Positions 50,682-59,174 of a stretch of DNA of 64,000 bases are shown here, piece by piece. The notes under the pieces are model-generated. The model was given only the letters and a program-made list of their open reading frames with translations. It was not told the DNA's origin and searched no databases. Source of the stretch: Eubacteriales bacterium (GTDB lineage: Bacteria; Bacillota; Clostridia; Peptostreptococcales; Anaerovoracaceae); contig JAQUYC010000002.1 of assembly GCA_028692105.1 (NCBI GenBank), forward strand, positions 62,001 through 126,000, written 5' to 3'. The stretch's first letter is position 1. Each line of letters starts with the position of its first letter. Both the position numbers and the translations under genes were made by a program.

Positions 50682-51566
50682 ATGATCAAAAGTATGACCG
50701 GATTCGGAAGAAGCGAATACTCAGATGGGAAAAGGAGCATAATTGTAGAAATCAAATCAGTAAATCACAGGTACAGTGACATCTCAATTAAAATGCCAAG
50801 AAGATATTCATTTGCCGAGGATCGCTTAAAGGCTTCCGTAAAGGATATAGCAAGACGCGGAAAAATCGATGTGTCTATTATGGTTGAAAATATTACAGAG
50901 GATGATACCAATATCAGATTGAATACTATGGCTGCCAAGCAATATTACGACAATCTTCAGGAATTACAGAAAAATTTTAAACTCGGAGGCGATATCACAC
51001 TTCAGTTTCTGGCAACACTTCCCGATGTTTTAAAATCAGTACCGGATCTGGATGATGAGGAAGCAATTTATAAAAGCTTGCAAATACCCGTGCTGGAAGC
51101 CGCCAAAAAATTGAACGAAATGAGGATTCTGGAAGGGGCGAAGTTAGCGGACGATATTATCGTAAGAGGTGATTACATCCGAGCTCAGGTAACAGAGATT
51201 GAAAAAAGATCCCCTGAAGTAACAACATGTTACGCGGAAAAATTAAAAGAAAGGATCAAGGAATTGATCGGTAACAACATTGCGCTGCCGGAAGACAGGA
51301 TTCTCGTAGAAGCAGCAATATTTGCAGATAAATGTAATATAACGGAAGAGCTTGTCCGTCTTAACAGTCATATTATACAGTTAAACAGCATTATTTCGAA
51401 GAGTAATCAGCCTGACGGAAAGAAACTTGATTTTTTAGTGCAGGAAATGAATCGTGAAGCAAACACTATCGGTTCAAAAGCTAATGATATAGAAATAACT
51501 AATAGAGTACTGGAGATCAAAAGCGAGATTGAAAAGATCAGAGAGCAGGTGCAGAATATTGAATAG
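50682..51566 (+). CDS. yicC: YicC/YloC family endoribonuclease
   Basis: 294 residues. MIKSMTGFGRSEY at the start, IVEIKSVNHRYSDISIKMPR, and the C-terminal GKKLDFLVQEMNREANTIGSK motif define the YicC/YloC family, shown in some bacteria to be an endoribonuclease. ATG 50682 with TTAGGAGAACGAT upstream. gmk overlaps its last codons, the common yicC-gmk-rpoZ order. Confidence 0.95.
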   Translation: MIKSMTGFGRSEYSDGKRSIIVEIKSVNHRYSDISIKMPRRYSFAEDRLKASVKDIARRGKIDVSIMVENITEDDTNIRLNTMAAKQYYDNLQELQKNFKLGGDITLQFLATLPDVLKSVPDLDDEEAIYKSLQIPVLEAAKKLNEMRILEGAKLADDIIVRGDYIRAQVTEIEKRSPEVTTCYAEKLKERIKELIGNNIALPEDRILVEAAIFADKCNITEELVRLNSHIIQLNSIISKSNQPDGKKLDFLVQEMNREANTIGSKANDIEITNRVLEIKSEIEKIREQVQNIE

Positions 51567-52188
51567 CTCTGTACGTCCTAAAAGCAAAGGCCTTTTATTT
51601 GTTGTTTCCGGACCGTCAGGAGCAGGAAAAGGTACTATTTGTAAAAAATTATTAGAAAAAAAAGATATTGAGCTATCTGTTTCCATGACGACCAGAAAGC
51701 CGAGACCTGGGGAAGTTGAAGGAAAGAACTATTATTTTGTATCGGAGGAAAAATTCCTTGATACAATAAAAAATGACGGTTTTCTTGAATATGCCAATGT
51801 TTACGGAAATTATTACGGAACACCGAAAGATATTGTCGTACAAATGCTTGAGCAAGGCCGGGATGTGGTTCTGGAGATAGATATTCAGGGTGCACTGCAA
51901 ATAAGGGCGTCCTATCCTAAGGGAATATTTATTTTTATTTTACCGCCTTCCATGGCTGAACTTAGGAATCGAATAACAGGAAGAGGATCGGAAACTGAGG
52001 ATGATATCAATTTAAGGCTTGGGGAAACATTAAAAGAGGTAGCCTACATTGATAAGTATGATTATTGTGTAATAAACGGCACAATCGATGAGGCTGTAAA
52101 TAGAGTAGTTGCAATAATAGTTGCAGAGCATTCCAGGGTCTCGGAAGATATTTATGAATTGATAGAGAAGTATAAGGAGGAAATTTAA
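51559..52188 (+). CDS. gmk: Guanylate kinase
   Basis: Makes GDP from GMP and ATP. 209 residues: P-loop VVSGPSGAGKGTICKKL, SMTTRKPRPGEVEGKNYYFV (GMP-binding), EYANVYGNYYGTPKD and EIDIQGALQIR. TTG 51559 gives the right length and has CAGGTG eight bases upstream; an earlier TTG at 51529 would add ten residues inside yicC. Overlaps yicC by 8 bases and abuts rpoZ. Confidence 0.96.
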   Translation: MNSSVRPKSKGLLFVVSGPSGAGKGTICKKLLEKKDIELSVSMTTRKPRPGEVEGKNYYFVSEEKFLDTIKNDGFLEYANVYGNYYGTPKDIVVQMLEQGRDVVLEIDIQGALQIRASYPKGIFIFILPPSMAELRNRITGRGSETEDDINLRLGETLKEVAYIDKYDYCVINGTIDEAVNRVVAIIVAEHSRVSEDIYELIEKYKEEI

Positions 52189-52377
52189 ATGTTATATCCG
52201 TCAATTAATTTACTTAGAGAAAAGGCCGATAGCAGGTATACTCTTGTGATACTGGCAGCAAAGAGGGCAAGAGATATCATAGATGGGAAACCAAAGCTTA
52301 CTGAAGCAGATAGTGAAAAGCCTGTTTCAATTGCAGCACACGAAATCGCAGAAGCGCTGATTACTTATCAACGATAA
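52189..52377 (+). CDS. rpoZ: RNA polymerase omega subunit
   Basis: 62 residues: YPSINLLREKADSRYTLVIL and AAKRARDI are the omega signature, followed by KPVSIAAHEIAEALITY. Omega aids assembly of beta-prime. ATG 52189 follows AAGGAGGAAATTTAA at the end of gmk. A small hairpin TCCGGG/CCCGGA at 52408-52433 follows. Confidence 0.95.
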   Translation: MLYPSINLLREKADSRYTLVILAAKRARDIIDGKPKLTEADSEKPVSIAAHEIAEALITYQR

Positions 52378-52445
52378 AAAACTCTGCAAACTGAAAATTC
52401 TTGTTTTTCCGGGGCGAAAAAGTGAGTCCCGGATTAATTTAGTGC

Positions 52446-52474
52446 TTTACAATTTTAGCACAATAAAGTATAAT
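52446..52474 (+). promoter_or_regulatory. Promoter of the amino-acid ABC operon
   Basis: TTTACA at 52446-52451, 17 bases, TATAAT at 52469-52474. GTGCT/AGCAC flanks the -35 element (52443-52447, 52456-52460) and could form a small hairpin or operator. Confidence 0.75.
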
Positions 52475-52515
52475 CGTAATATAACGAGATGTAATAGAGA
52501 TGGAGGAGTAATAAA

Positions 52516-53376
52516 ATGTTTAAAAAAGTTAGCATATTGCTGGTATTGGTTCTTATTATGAGTATATTTGCAGTTGGATGCGGCGGCGATGGGGCTGCCG
52601 AGAACGAAACACCTGCCGATGTTGATACCTCCCTGACGGATCTCCAGGAAAGAGGAACAATAGTAGTGGGCATTGATGATCAATTTCCGCCTATGGGCTT
52701 TGTAGGAGAAGATGGAGAGCTTACAGGATTTGATGTAGAACTTTCTAAACTGGTTGCGGAAAAGCTCGGTGTTGAAGCAAAAATTCAGCCCATAGACTGG
52801 TCTGCAAAAGAAATGGAATTAAACAGCGGAAACATCGATGTAATTTGGAATGGTTACACTATTACTGCAGCGCGTACCGAACAGGTAGAATTCACAAAGC
52901 CTTACCTGAATAATGAACAGGTATTAGTAGTTGCTAATGATTCACCTTATCAGACAAAAGCAGATCTTATAGGTAAAACCGTAGGTGCACAGGTAGAAAG
53001 TGCAGGTTTGGATGCGCTGAAAGCTGACACGGAATTAGCCGATAATCTTGCAGATATACCTGAATATGATGACTACCTCATGGCTTTGCTGGATTTAGGA
53101 ACCGACAGACTGGATGCGGTCGCAATTGATAAGATATTGATCGGTTACACAATGTCACAGAATCCGGACAAATACAGAATACTTGACGAAAGCCTTGCTG
53201 ATGAGTATTATGGAATAGGCTGTGCTGAAGGTGCGGTAGCTTTAAGGGAAGCAATTGACATTGCCCTTGATGAATTATTTGAGGATGGAAGCATAGAAGC
53301 ATTGTCAATCGAGTGGTTCGGGGAAAACATCGTTATTCGTGACGTAGATCAGCTTACAGCTGCAGACTTTGAATAA
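52516..53376 (+). CDS. Polar amino-acid ABC transporter substrate-binding lipoprotein
   Basis: 286 residues. A lipoprotein signal ends in FAVGCGG, with the lipidated Cys at 22, so the protein is tethered to the outer face of the membrane. VVGIDDQFPPMGFVGEDG and LTGFDVELSKLVAEKLGVEA are the start of the periplasmic-binding domain of family 3, with GYTITAARTEQVEFTKPYL. The ligand cannot be told from sequence; cystine, glutamine or another polar amino acid are all possible. It heads a three-gene importer operon. Confidence 0.93.
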   Translation: MFKKVSILLVLVLIMSIFAVGCGGDGAAENETPADVDTSLTDLQERGTIVVGIDDQFPPMGFVGEDGELTGFDVELSKLVAEKLGVEAKIQPIDWSAKEMELNSGNIDVIWNGYTITAARTEQVEFTKPYLNNEQVLVVANDSPYQTKADLIGKTVGAQVESAGLDALKADTELADNLADIPEYDDYLMALLDLGTDRLDAVAIDKILIGYTMSQNPDKYRILDESLADEYYGIGCAEGAVALREAIDIALDELFEDGSIEALSIEWFGENIVIRDVDQLTAADFE

Positions 53377-53468
53377 ACGTGATCCTTTGATCTGATAAAG
53401 GAATTAGGCTTCTGCTGTGGCAGAGGCTTTATTCTTTCCAAGACAATACATAGAAAGGCGGTTCGTAC

Positions 53469-54110
53469 TTGGAAAATCTTTCAAATATTACGCTATATAT
53501 ATTACAAGGCGCAGTAATTTCTTTGAAAATCTATCTGATCACGATTGTTTTTTCGATACCATTAGGTATGCTTTTCGCTATGGGAAAACTGAGCAGATTT
53601 AAACCGGTGAAATGGCTGCTTGAAATATATACCTGGGTATTCAGGGGAACTCCGCTGCTCCTGCAGCTGTTGTTTGTGTACTTTGGACTCCCGTATTTAG
53701 GAATAGAATTGAGCAGAGAGATGGCTGCCTATGTCACCTTTGTTGTTAATTATGCGGCATATTTTACAGAAATCTTCAGAGCAGGAATCCAATCTATAGG
53801 AAGAGGTCAGTATGAAGCGGCAAAAGCACTCGGTTTGAACTATAAGCTGACAATGAAGCGGATAATTATTCCCCAGGCGATTAAAGTAATTCTACCTCCA
53901 ACAGGGAATGAAGCGGTTACCTTAATTAAAGATACAGCCCTTGCTTCTGTTATTGCTCTGTCGGACATTCTTAGAAACGCAAAATCAATGGTCTCAAGAA
54001 CAGCAAGCATAGAAGGATACATTATTGCCGCAATCTTATATTTAATAATGACATTCGTAATAATTAATATTTTTAAATATATCGAGAAACGTTTCGCATA
54101 TTACCGATAG
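53469..54110 (+). CDS. Amino-acid ABC transporter permease
   Basis: 213 residues of the HisM/GlnP family with about five membrane helices, a RGTPLLLQLLFVYFGLPYLG-type motif and the EAA loop QYEAAKALGLNYKLTMKRII and IPQAIKVILPPTGNE, which contacts the ATPase. TTG 53469 has GAAAGGCGG upstream. Follows the binding protein by 92 bases and precedes the ATPase by 12. Confidence 0.94.
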   Translation: MENLSNITLYILQGAVISLKIYLITIVFSIPLGMLFAMGKLSRFKPVKWLLEIYTWVFRGTPLLLQLLFVYFGLPYLGIELSREMAAYVTFVVNYAAYFTEIFRAGIQSIGRGQYEAAKALGLNYKLTMKRIIIPQAIKVILPPTGNEAVTLIKDTALASVIALSDILRNAKSMVSRTASIEGYIIAAILYLIMTFVIINIFKYIEKRFAYYR

Positions 54111-54122
54111 GAGGGATTCTTT

Positions 54123-54884
54123 ATGGAAGAAATTATTAAAGTAGAAAATCTGCATAAAGGCTTTGGATCGCTCCATGTTTTGAAAGGTATCAATTTTTTT
54201 GTAAGAAAAGGTGAAATCATTTCGGTAATCGGCCCTTCCGGTTCGGGAAAAAGCACATTGCTGAGATGTCTGAATCACTTAGAAGTTGCTGATATGGGTA
54301 GCATAAGTTTTGAAGGAAATTATATCGCAAAAGCAGATTCAGCAGGCAGGGCAGTATATAAAAGAAATAAAGAGGTGCTCTCCACATGCAGCAATATAGG
54401 TATGGTATTTCAAAATTTTAACCTGTTTCCTCATAAATCTGTCCTTGAAAACATAATTGAAGCGCCGATGATCGTGAAAGGGAAATCAAAAAAGGAAGCT
54501 GAAAAAGCGGCTGAAGACCTTCTTGCAAAAGTAGGGCTTCAGGATAAAAGAGATGCATATCCGTATCAGCTTTCAGGAGGGCAGAAGCAGAGAGTGGCCA
54601 TAGCAAGGGCACTTGCAATGGAACCTGAAATCATGCTGTTTGACGAACCGACTTCCGCCTTAGATCCGGAGCTGATAGGTGAGGTACTTCATGTAATAAA
54701 AAAATTGGCAGAAGAGAGAATGACGATGATCATTGTTACGCATGAGATGAATTTCGCCCGGGAAATTTCAGACAGAATCATCTTTATGGATGACGGACAA
54801 ATCGTAGTGGATGGTGTGCCGGATGATATTTTTGTTAATCCCGAGCACCCAAGGATCAAAACTTTTCTTAATAAAGTATTATAA
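54123..54884 (+). CDS. Amino-acid ABC transporter ATP-binding protein
   Basis: 253 residues. Walker [12 protein letters not shown] at about 38-48, signature [15 protein letters not shown], Walker [15 protein letters not shown] and H-loop IVTHEMNFA. The insert [20 protein letters not shown] between Walker A and Q-loop is somewhat longer than in GlnQ. ATG 54123 behind AGGAGGGATTCTTT. Completes the binding protein-permease-ATPase import operon. Confidence 0.96.
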   Translation: MEEIIKVENLHKGFGSLHVLKGINFFVRKGEIISVIGPSGSGKSTLLRCLNHLEVADMGSISFEGNYIAKADSAGRAVYKRNKEVLSTCSNIGMVFQNFNLFPHKSVLENIIEAPMIVKGKSKKEAEKAAEDLLAKVGLQDKRDAYPYQLSGGQKQRVAIARALAMEPEIMLFDEPTSALDPELIGEVLHVIKKLAEERMTMIIVTHEMNFAREISDRIIFMDDGQIVVDGVPDDIFVNPEHPRIKTFLNKVL

Positions 54885-54939
54885 AATTATTAAGAATAAA
54901 AATAAAATTTATACGAATAGAATATAAAATAAAATAAAA

Positions 54940-54968
54940 TTGATTTTTAAATTATTATAGTGTATAGT
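54940..54968 (+). promoter_or_regulatory. Promoter of the rpsB-tsf operon
   Basis: TTGATT at 54940-54945, 17 bases and TATAGT at 54963-54968. Confidence 0.6.
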
Positions 54969-55109
54969 ATTCAAGGATATGTCTCAAATTGAGGTGTTTT
55001 CACATTTTATATTTAATTTCACACACCGTGTTACAAAGAAATGGGTGCCTGAATATGGTCGTTTCGATGGACGGCACGGTGGAGGGAGAAAACCAGGAGG
55101 TAAAAAGCA
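54969..55109 (+). promoter_or_regulatory. rpsB 5' leader with two mutually exclusive helices
   Basis: GTGCC (55045-55049) can pair with GGCAC (55073-55077), with an inner TCG/CGA hairpin. CACCGTG (55024-55030) can instead pair with CACGGTG (55075-55081), which shares bases 55075-55077 with the first. Such competing pairs are common in ribosomal-protein autoregulatory leaders. Neither hides the AGGAGG at 55095-55100 directly. Candidate S2 leader only. Confidence 0.4.
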
Positions 55110-55862
55110 ATGGCAGTAATTTCAATGAAACAATTACTGGAAGCAGGTGTGCATTTCGGACACCAAACAAGAAGATGGAACCCCAAAATGGCTCCATATA
55201 TCTTTACTGAAAGAAATGGGATTTATATAATAGATCTGCAGAAAACAGTAAGGAAAATCGATGAAGCATATGCATTCATGAAAGAGGTTGCAGTAACGGG
55301 AAGACCTGTTCTGTTTGTAGGAACAAAGAAACAGGCACAGGCAGCAATTTCAGATGAAGCCAAGAGATGCGGCATGTATTTTGTCAATGAGAGATGGCTT
55401 GGAGGCATGCTGACAAATTACAAGACGATTGCAAGCAGAATTAAAAGACTAAACGATATTAAAGCGATGGAAACAGACGGAACCTTTGATGCTTTGACTA
55501 AAAAGGAAGTATTCAAGTTGAAAGCAGAACTTGAAAAGTTGGAAAAATTCCTGGGCGGTATCAAAGATATGAAGGGCATGCCGGCTGCAATATTTGTTGT
55601 TGACCCGAAAAAAGAAAGAATCGCAATCAAGGAAGCGAGAATACTGGGTATTCCGATAGTCGGTATCGTAGATACTAATTGTGATCCTGATGATGTTGAC
55701 TATATTATTCCGGCTAATGACGATGCTATAAGAGCAGTTAAGCTGATTACGGGAAGAATGGCCGATGCGATTATAGAAGCAAACCAGGGAGAAAGCTTTG
55801 CAGAAGCAGAAGAGACTGCAGCTGTTGAAGATGAAGCAGTACAGGAAGCAGCTGCTGAATAA
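55110..55862 (+). CDS. rpsB: 30S ribosomal protein S2
   Basis: 250 residues. [55 protein letters not shown] and [19 protein letters not shown] are the S2 signatures. The C-terminal tail is acidic and Ala-rich ([19 protein letters not shown]). ATG 55110 with AGGAGG. Followed by tsf after 104 bases that hold palindromic repeat copy D, an unusual insertion in a conserved gene pair. Confidence 0.98.
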   Translation: MAVISMKQLLEAGVHFGHQTRRWNPKMAPYIFTERNGIYIIDLQKTVRKIDEAYAFMKEVAVTGRPVLFVGTKKQAQAAISDEAKRCGMYFVNERWLGGMLTNYKTIASRIKRLNDIKAMETDGTFDALTKKEVFKLKAELEKLEKFLGGIKDMKGMPAAIFVVDPKKERIAIKEARILGIPIVGIVDTNCDPDDVDYIIPANDDAIRAVKLITGRMADAIIEANQGESFAEAEETAAVEDEAVQEAAAE

Positions 55863-55910
55863 CTCAGCCTAACATCCTGTCCGGTGCTTGCACACCGCAG
55901 ACAGAGTTAA

Positions 55911-55953
55911 TAAGTTCGCCATTAATTTGTTTCACAAATGGGGTGAGCTAGTA
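55911..55953 (-). repeat. Dispersed palindromic repeat, copy D (inverted)
   Basis: On the - strand it reads ACTAGCTCACCCCATTTGTG, then AAACAAATTAATGGCGAACTTA, matching copy B with four substitutions. Two of these turn Watson-Crick or mismatched outer pairs into G-U pairs. It lies directly before the tsf ribosome site (AGGAGG at 55955-55960). Confidence 0.85.
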
Positions 55954-55966
55954 TAGGAGGACTAAA

Positions 55967-56881
55967 ATGGAAGTAACCGCGGGTATGGTAAAAGAGCTGC
56001 GCGAGAGAACAAGCGCAGGAATGATGGATTGTAAAAAGGCTCTTGTTGAAACAAGTGGAGATATGGAAAAGGCGATCGAGCTGCTTAGAGAAAAGGGACT
56101 TGCGAAGGCTGCAAAAAAAGCCGGCAGAGTCGCATCACAAGGGTTGGTGAAGTTGGCATTTTCAGCTGATGGCAAAAAAGCAGCCGCTATAGAAGTGAAT
56201 TCAGAAACAGATTTTGTTGCTAAAAACGAAGAATTCATTGACTTTGTTTCAGCATTAGCTGATTTGGCTCTTTCATCTTCAGCTGCAGACTTAGAAAGTT
56301 TTATGGTTTTGGATTATAAAGACGACGGTACTGTTCAGGATGCTTTAAACAATAAGATAGCCAAAATTGGTGAGAACATGAACGTCAGAAGATTTGCACG
56401 ATATGAAACACCAGGCGTCGTTTATACAGGATATACACATGGAAATGGTAAGATCGGCGTTATTGTAGGATTTGAAACAGAAGCCTCTTATGATGAGATA
56501 GCAGTAATGGGCAAGGATGTTGCAATGCAGATAGCTTCCATGAATCCCAAGTTTATCGATGAAACAGCTATTGACCCGGAATATATAGAAAGTGAAAAAA
56601 ATATATTGGTGCATCAGGCATTGAACGAAGGTAAGCCTGCAAATATAGTTGAGAAGATGGTGACAGGCAGACTAAAAAAAGAATTAAAAGAGACCTGCCT
56701 GATAGAACAGAAATTTGTAAAGGACGGGGAAATCAGCGTTTGTCAGTATATTGACAGTTTCGCCGAAACCATTGGAAAATCAATTAAGGTTGTCGAAATG
56801 CTGAGATATGAAGTCGGCGAAGGCATCGAAAAGAAAGAAGAAAATTTTGCTGAAGAAGTCGCAAAACAGATGAACAACTAA
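55967..56881 (+). CDS. tsf: Elongation factor Ts
   Basis: Nucleotide exchange factor for EF-Tu. 304 residues: MVKELRERTSAGMMDCKKAL at the N-terminus, EVNSETDFVAKNEEF (the TDFV motif that contacts EF-Tu), and two core subdomains with GKIGVIVGFETEASYDE and AMQIASMNPKFID. ATG 55967 follows AGGAGGACTAAA. After 78 bases comes pyrH. The rpsB-tsf-pyrH-frr order is the bacterial norm. Confidence 0.98.
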   Translation: MEVTAGMVKELRERTSAGMMDCKKALVETSGDMEKAIELLREKGLAKAAKKAGRVASQGLVKLAFSADGKKAAAIEVNSETDFVAKNEEFIDFVSALADLALSSSAADLESFMVLDYKDDGTVQDALNNKIAKIGENMNVRRFARYETPGVVYTGYTHGNGKIGVIVGFETEASYDEIAVMGKDVAMQIASMNPKFIDETAIDPEYIESEKNILVHQALNEGKPANIVEKMVTGRLKKELKETCLIEQKFVKDGEISVCQYIDSFAETIGKSIKVVEMLRYEVGEGIEKKEENFAEEVAKQMNN

Positions 56882-56889
56882 TCGGAATA

Positions 56890-56925
56890 TGGTATAATAA
56901 AAGGACACTATTTATAGTGTCCTTT
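56890..56925 (+). promoter_or_regulatory. Extended -10 promoter followed by a hairpin upstream of pyrH
   Basis: TGGTATAAT at 56890-56898 is an extended -10 box without a good -35. Directly after it AAAGGACACTA (56900-56910) pairs with TAGTGTCCTTT (56915-56925), loop TTTA. The hairpin may be the tsf terminator or an attenuator for pyrH. Confidence 0.45.
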
Positions 56926-56959
56926 ATATTAATTAAATAATAGCAGAAAGGACGCGAGT

Positions 56960-57664
56960 ATGGAGCCGAAATACAAGAGAGTGGTTTTAAAAATCAGTGG
57001 GGAAGCTCTGGCCGGAGAATCAAAATTCGGTTTGAACGAAGACATGCTGGGAATGGTAGCAAAACAGGTAAAGACCCTTACGGAAATGAAAGTTCAGGTG
57101 GCAGTTGTAGTTGGGGGAGGGAATTTCTGGAGAGGAAGAACCAGTAAAAGTATGGACCGTGCCACAGCGGATTACATGGGAATGTTGGCTACGGTAATTA
57201 ACGCGCTGGCGCTTCAGGATGCTTTCGAAGCCATCGGTATACCGACAAGGGTACAGAGCGCTATAGAGATGAAAGAGATAGCTGAGCCTTATATCAGAAG
57301 ACGTGCAATGTCTCATCTTTCAAAAAATATTGTAGTTATTTTTGCAGCAGGTACAGGAAATCCATTTTTCTCAACAGATACCGCAGCAGCATTGAGAGCT
57401 GCCGAAATTGAAGCCGATATCATTCTTCTGGCAAAAAAAGTCGATGCTGTATATTCTGATGATCCTGAAAATAATGCAGAAGCAATTCGATATGAACAGC
57501 TGGCTCATAAAGATTTATTGGCAAAAACACTTAAGGTTATGGATTCTACAGCAGCCTCTTTATGTATGGATAACGAAATACCGATTCATGTATTTGGGCT
57601 GGCACAGCCTGACAATGTTATTAAAGCAGTTTGCGGCGAAAAAATAGGCACGATAATCAAGTAG
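56960..57664 (+). CDS. pyrH: UMP kinase
   Basis: Makes UDP from UMP; regulated by GTP and UTP. 234 residues of the amino-acid-kinase fold with [14 protein letters not shown] at the N-terminus, [29 protein letters not shown] and [20 protein letters not shown] 56960 with AGAAAGGACGCGAGT upstream. Between tsf and frr, the usual place. Confidence 0.97.
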   Translation: MEPKYKRVVLKISGEALAGESKFGLNEDMLGMVAKQVKTLTEMKVQVAVVVGGGNFWRGRTSKSMDRATADYMGMLATVINALALQDAFEAIGIPTRVQSAIEMKEIAEPYIRRRAMSHLSKNIVVIFAAGTGNPFFSTDTAAALRAAEIEADIILLAKKVDAVYSDDPENNAEAIRYEQLAHKDLLAKTLKVMDSTAASLCMDNEIPIHVFGLAQPDNVIKAVCGEKIGTIIK

Positions 57665-57709
57665 TGCAGGAATTTAATATCAAATATTATTAATTACGGA
57701 GGATGAATT

Positions 57710-58267
57710 ATGAGTATTGATGTTCAAAAAGTTCTTGATGAAAAGATGAAAAAAAGTATATCTGTTTTAAAAGAAGAACTAAACACAGTAAGGGCGGGTA
57801 GAGCAAATCCAGCTTTATTGGATAAAATAACTGTAGATTATTACGGAAGTCCTGCTCCATTGAAAAACATATCCAATATTTCAGTCCCGGATCCAAGGAG
57901 CCTTTTGATTTCACCTTTTGACCCAAAATCCATCCATGATATAGAAAAAGCGATAAATATCGCAAATTTGGGAATCAATCCTTCCAATGACGGCAAATCA
58001 ATTCGTTTAGTGATCCCCGCAGTAACAGAAGAAAGAAGAAAAGAACTGATTAAGGTTATTAAAAAATGTGGTGAGGATACGAAGGTTGCGGTACGTAATG
58101 AGAGAAGAGATGCCAACGACGACCTGAAAAAACGGGAAAAGTCCGGAGAAATGACAGAGGATGATTTGAAGAAGTCAATGGATGAAGTACAAAAAATGAC
58201 GGATAAATGCATCAAGGACATAGATGCAATCATTGCAGAAAAAGAAAAGGAAATCATGGAGGTTTAA
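57710..58267 (+). CDS. frr: Ribosome recycling factor
   Basis: Splits post-termination ribosomes with EF-G. 185 residues with LNTVRAGRANPALLDKITVD near residue 25, DPRSLLISPFDPKSIHDIEK and GKSIRLVIPAVTEERRKELI, as in all RRFs. ATG 57710 behind GGAGGATGAATT. Three bases after its stop begins the PASTA-like mini-gene. Confidence 0.98.
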   Translation: MSIDVQKVLDEKMKKSISVLKEELNTVRAGRANPALLDKITVDYYGSPAPLKNISNISVPDPRSLLISPFDPKSIHDIEKAINIANLGINPSNDGKSIRLVIPAVTEERRKELIKVIKKCGEDTKVAVRNERRDANDDLKKREKSGEMTEDDLKKSMDEVQKMTDKCIKDIDAIIAEKEKEIMEV

Positions 58268-58270
58268 CCA

Positions 58271-58459
58271 TTGAGTGAATTTCCTGATGTTTTAGGTATA
58301 GAACTTAAAAATGCAGAAGCCCTTCTGGAAGCAGAAGGGTTAGATTTTATTATAATAGAAACGAGACCGCCAAGGCGGGAACTGACAGAAGGAACACTTA
58401 GAGTGATACGTACGCAGAAGCAGAATGACAGAGTAGTTTTAACGGTGTGCAGGATATGA
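58271..58459 (+). CDS. 62-residue PASTA-like mini-protein
   Basis: FPDVLGIELKNAEALLEAEG followed by LRVIRTQKQNDRVVLTVCRI has the PxVxGx2xxxAxxxLxxxG start and terminal beta strands of a PASTA domain, but with no membrane anchor, signal peptide or enzyme partner. TTG 58271 has GGAGG at 58258-58262, and its stop overlaps the uppS start (ATGA), so it is translationally coupled. uppS normally follows frr directly. Role unknown. Confidence 0.75.
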   Translation: MSEFPDVLGIELKNAEALLEAEGLDFIIIETRPPRRELTEGTLRVIRTQKQNDRVVLTVCRI

Positions 58460-59166
58460 TCGATTTAGAGAAAATCCCCGCCCATATCGCCATTATTATG
58501 GATGGAAACGGAAGATGGGCACAAAATAGAAACTTGCCGAGGTTGGCAGGTCACAATGCCGGCATGATAGCAATGAAGGAAATAGTAAAAGCAGCATCAT
58601 CTCTTGGAGTACATCATTTGACTGTATATGCTTTTTCTACGGAAAACTGGAGACGCACTACAGAAGAGGTCACCGGAATTTTTAAGCTGCTCATCATATA
58701 TGTCGAGAAAGAGCTTAATGAACTACATCAAAATAATATAAAAGTCAGGATACTTGGAGATTATGAGAAACTTCCGGCTGATGCAGTAAAAAGTTTGGAA
58801 CGTTCTCTGAAAACGACGAAGGATAACACCGGGCTGCAGTTTAATATTGCATTGAATTACGGTGGAAGGGATGAAATACTAAGATCTGTTAAAAAACTTG
58901 CCAAGGAAGTTGAGATGGGAAGGATGAAAGCAGACGCAATTACTGAGGAAGATATTGCGAATAATCTTTATACTTACGGGATCCCTGATCCGGATATGAT
59001 AATCCGGACGAGCGGTGAAATGAGGCTGAGCAATTATCTGTTATGGCAGAGCGCATACAGCGAATTTGTTTTTACTGATATGCTATGGCCGGATTTTACC
59101 AGAGAAGACTTTGAAATGACGATTGAGGTATTTCAGAACAGGAAAAGGCGATTTGGAGGAAGGTGA
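58456..59166 (+). CDS. uppS: Undecaprenyl diphosphate synthase
   Basis: Cis-prenyltransferase that makes the C55 lipid carrier for cell-wall synthesis. 236 residues with HIAIIMDGNGRWAQNRNLPR (catalytic Asp), TVYAFSTENWRR, NIALNYGGRDEI, the IRTSGEMRLSNYLLWQ site and YSEFVFTDMLWPDF. ATG 58456 overlaps the stop of the preceding gene; GTG 58447 is an alternative. Coupled with cdsA. Confidence 0.97.
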   Translation: MIDLEKIPAHIAIIMDGNGRWAQNRNLPRLAGHNAGMIAMKEIVKAASSLGVHHLTVYAFSTENWRRTTEEVTGIFKLLIIYVEKELNELHQNNIKVRILGDYEKLPADAVKSLERSLKTTKDNTGLQFNIALNYGGRDEILRSVKKLAKEVEMGRMKADAITEEDIANNLYTYGIPDPDMIIRTSGEMRLSNYLLWQSAYSEFVFTDMLWPDFTREDFEMTIEVFQNRKRRFGGR

Positions 59167-59174
59167 AAGACGGA

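Noticed and set aside
53417..53602. Open frame upstream of the permease gene
   Set aside because: Out of frame with the permease, no family resemblance and no ribosome site.
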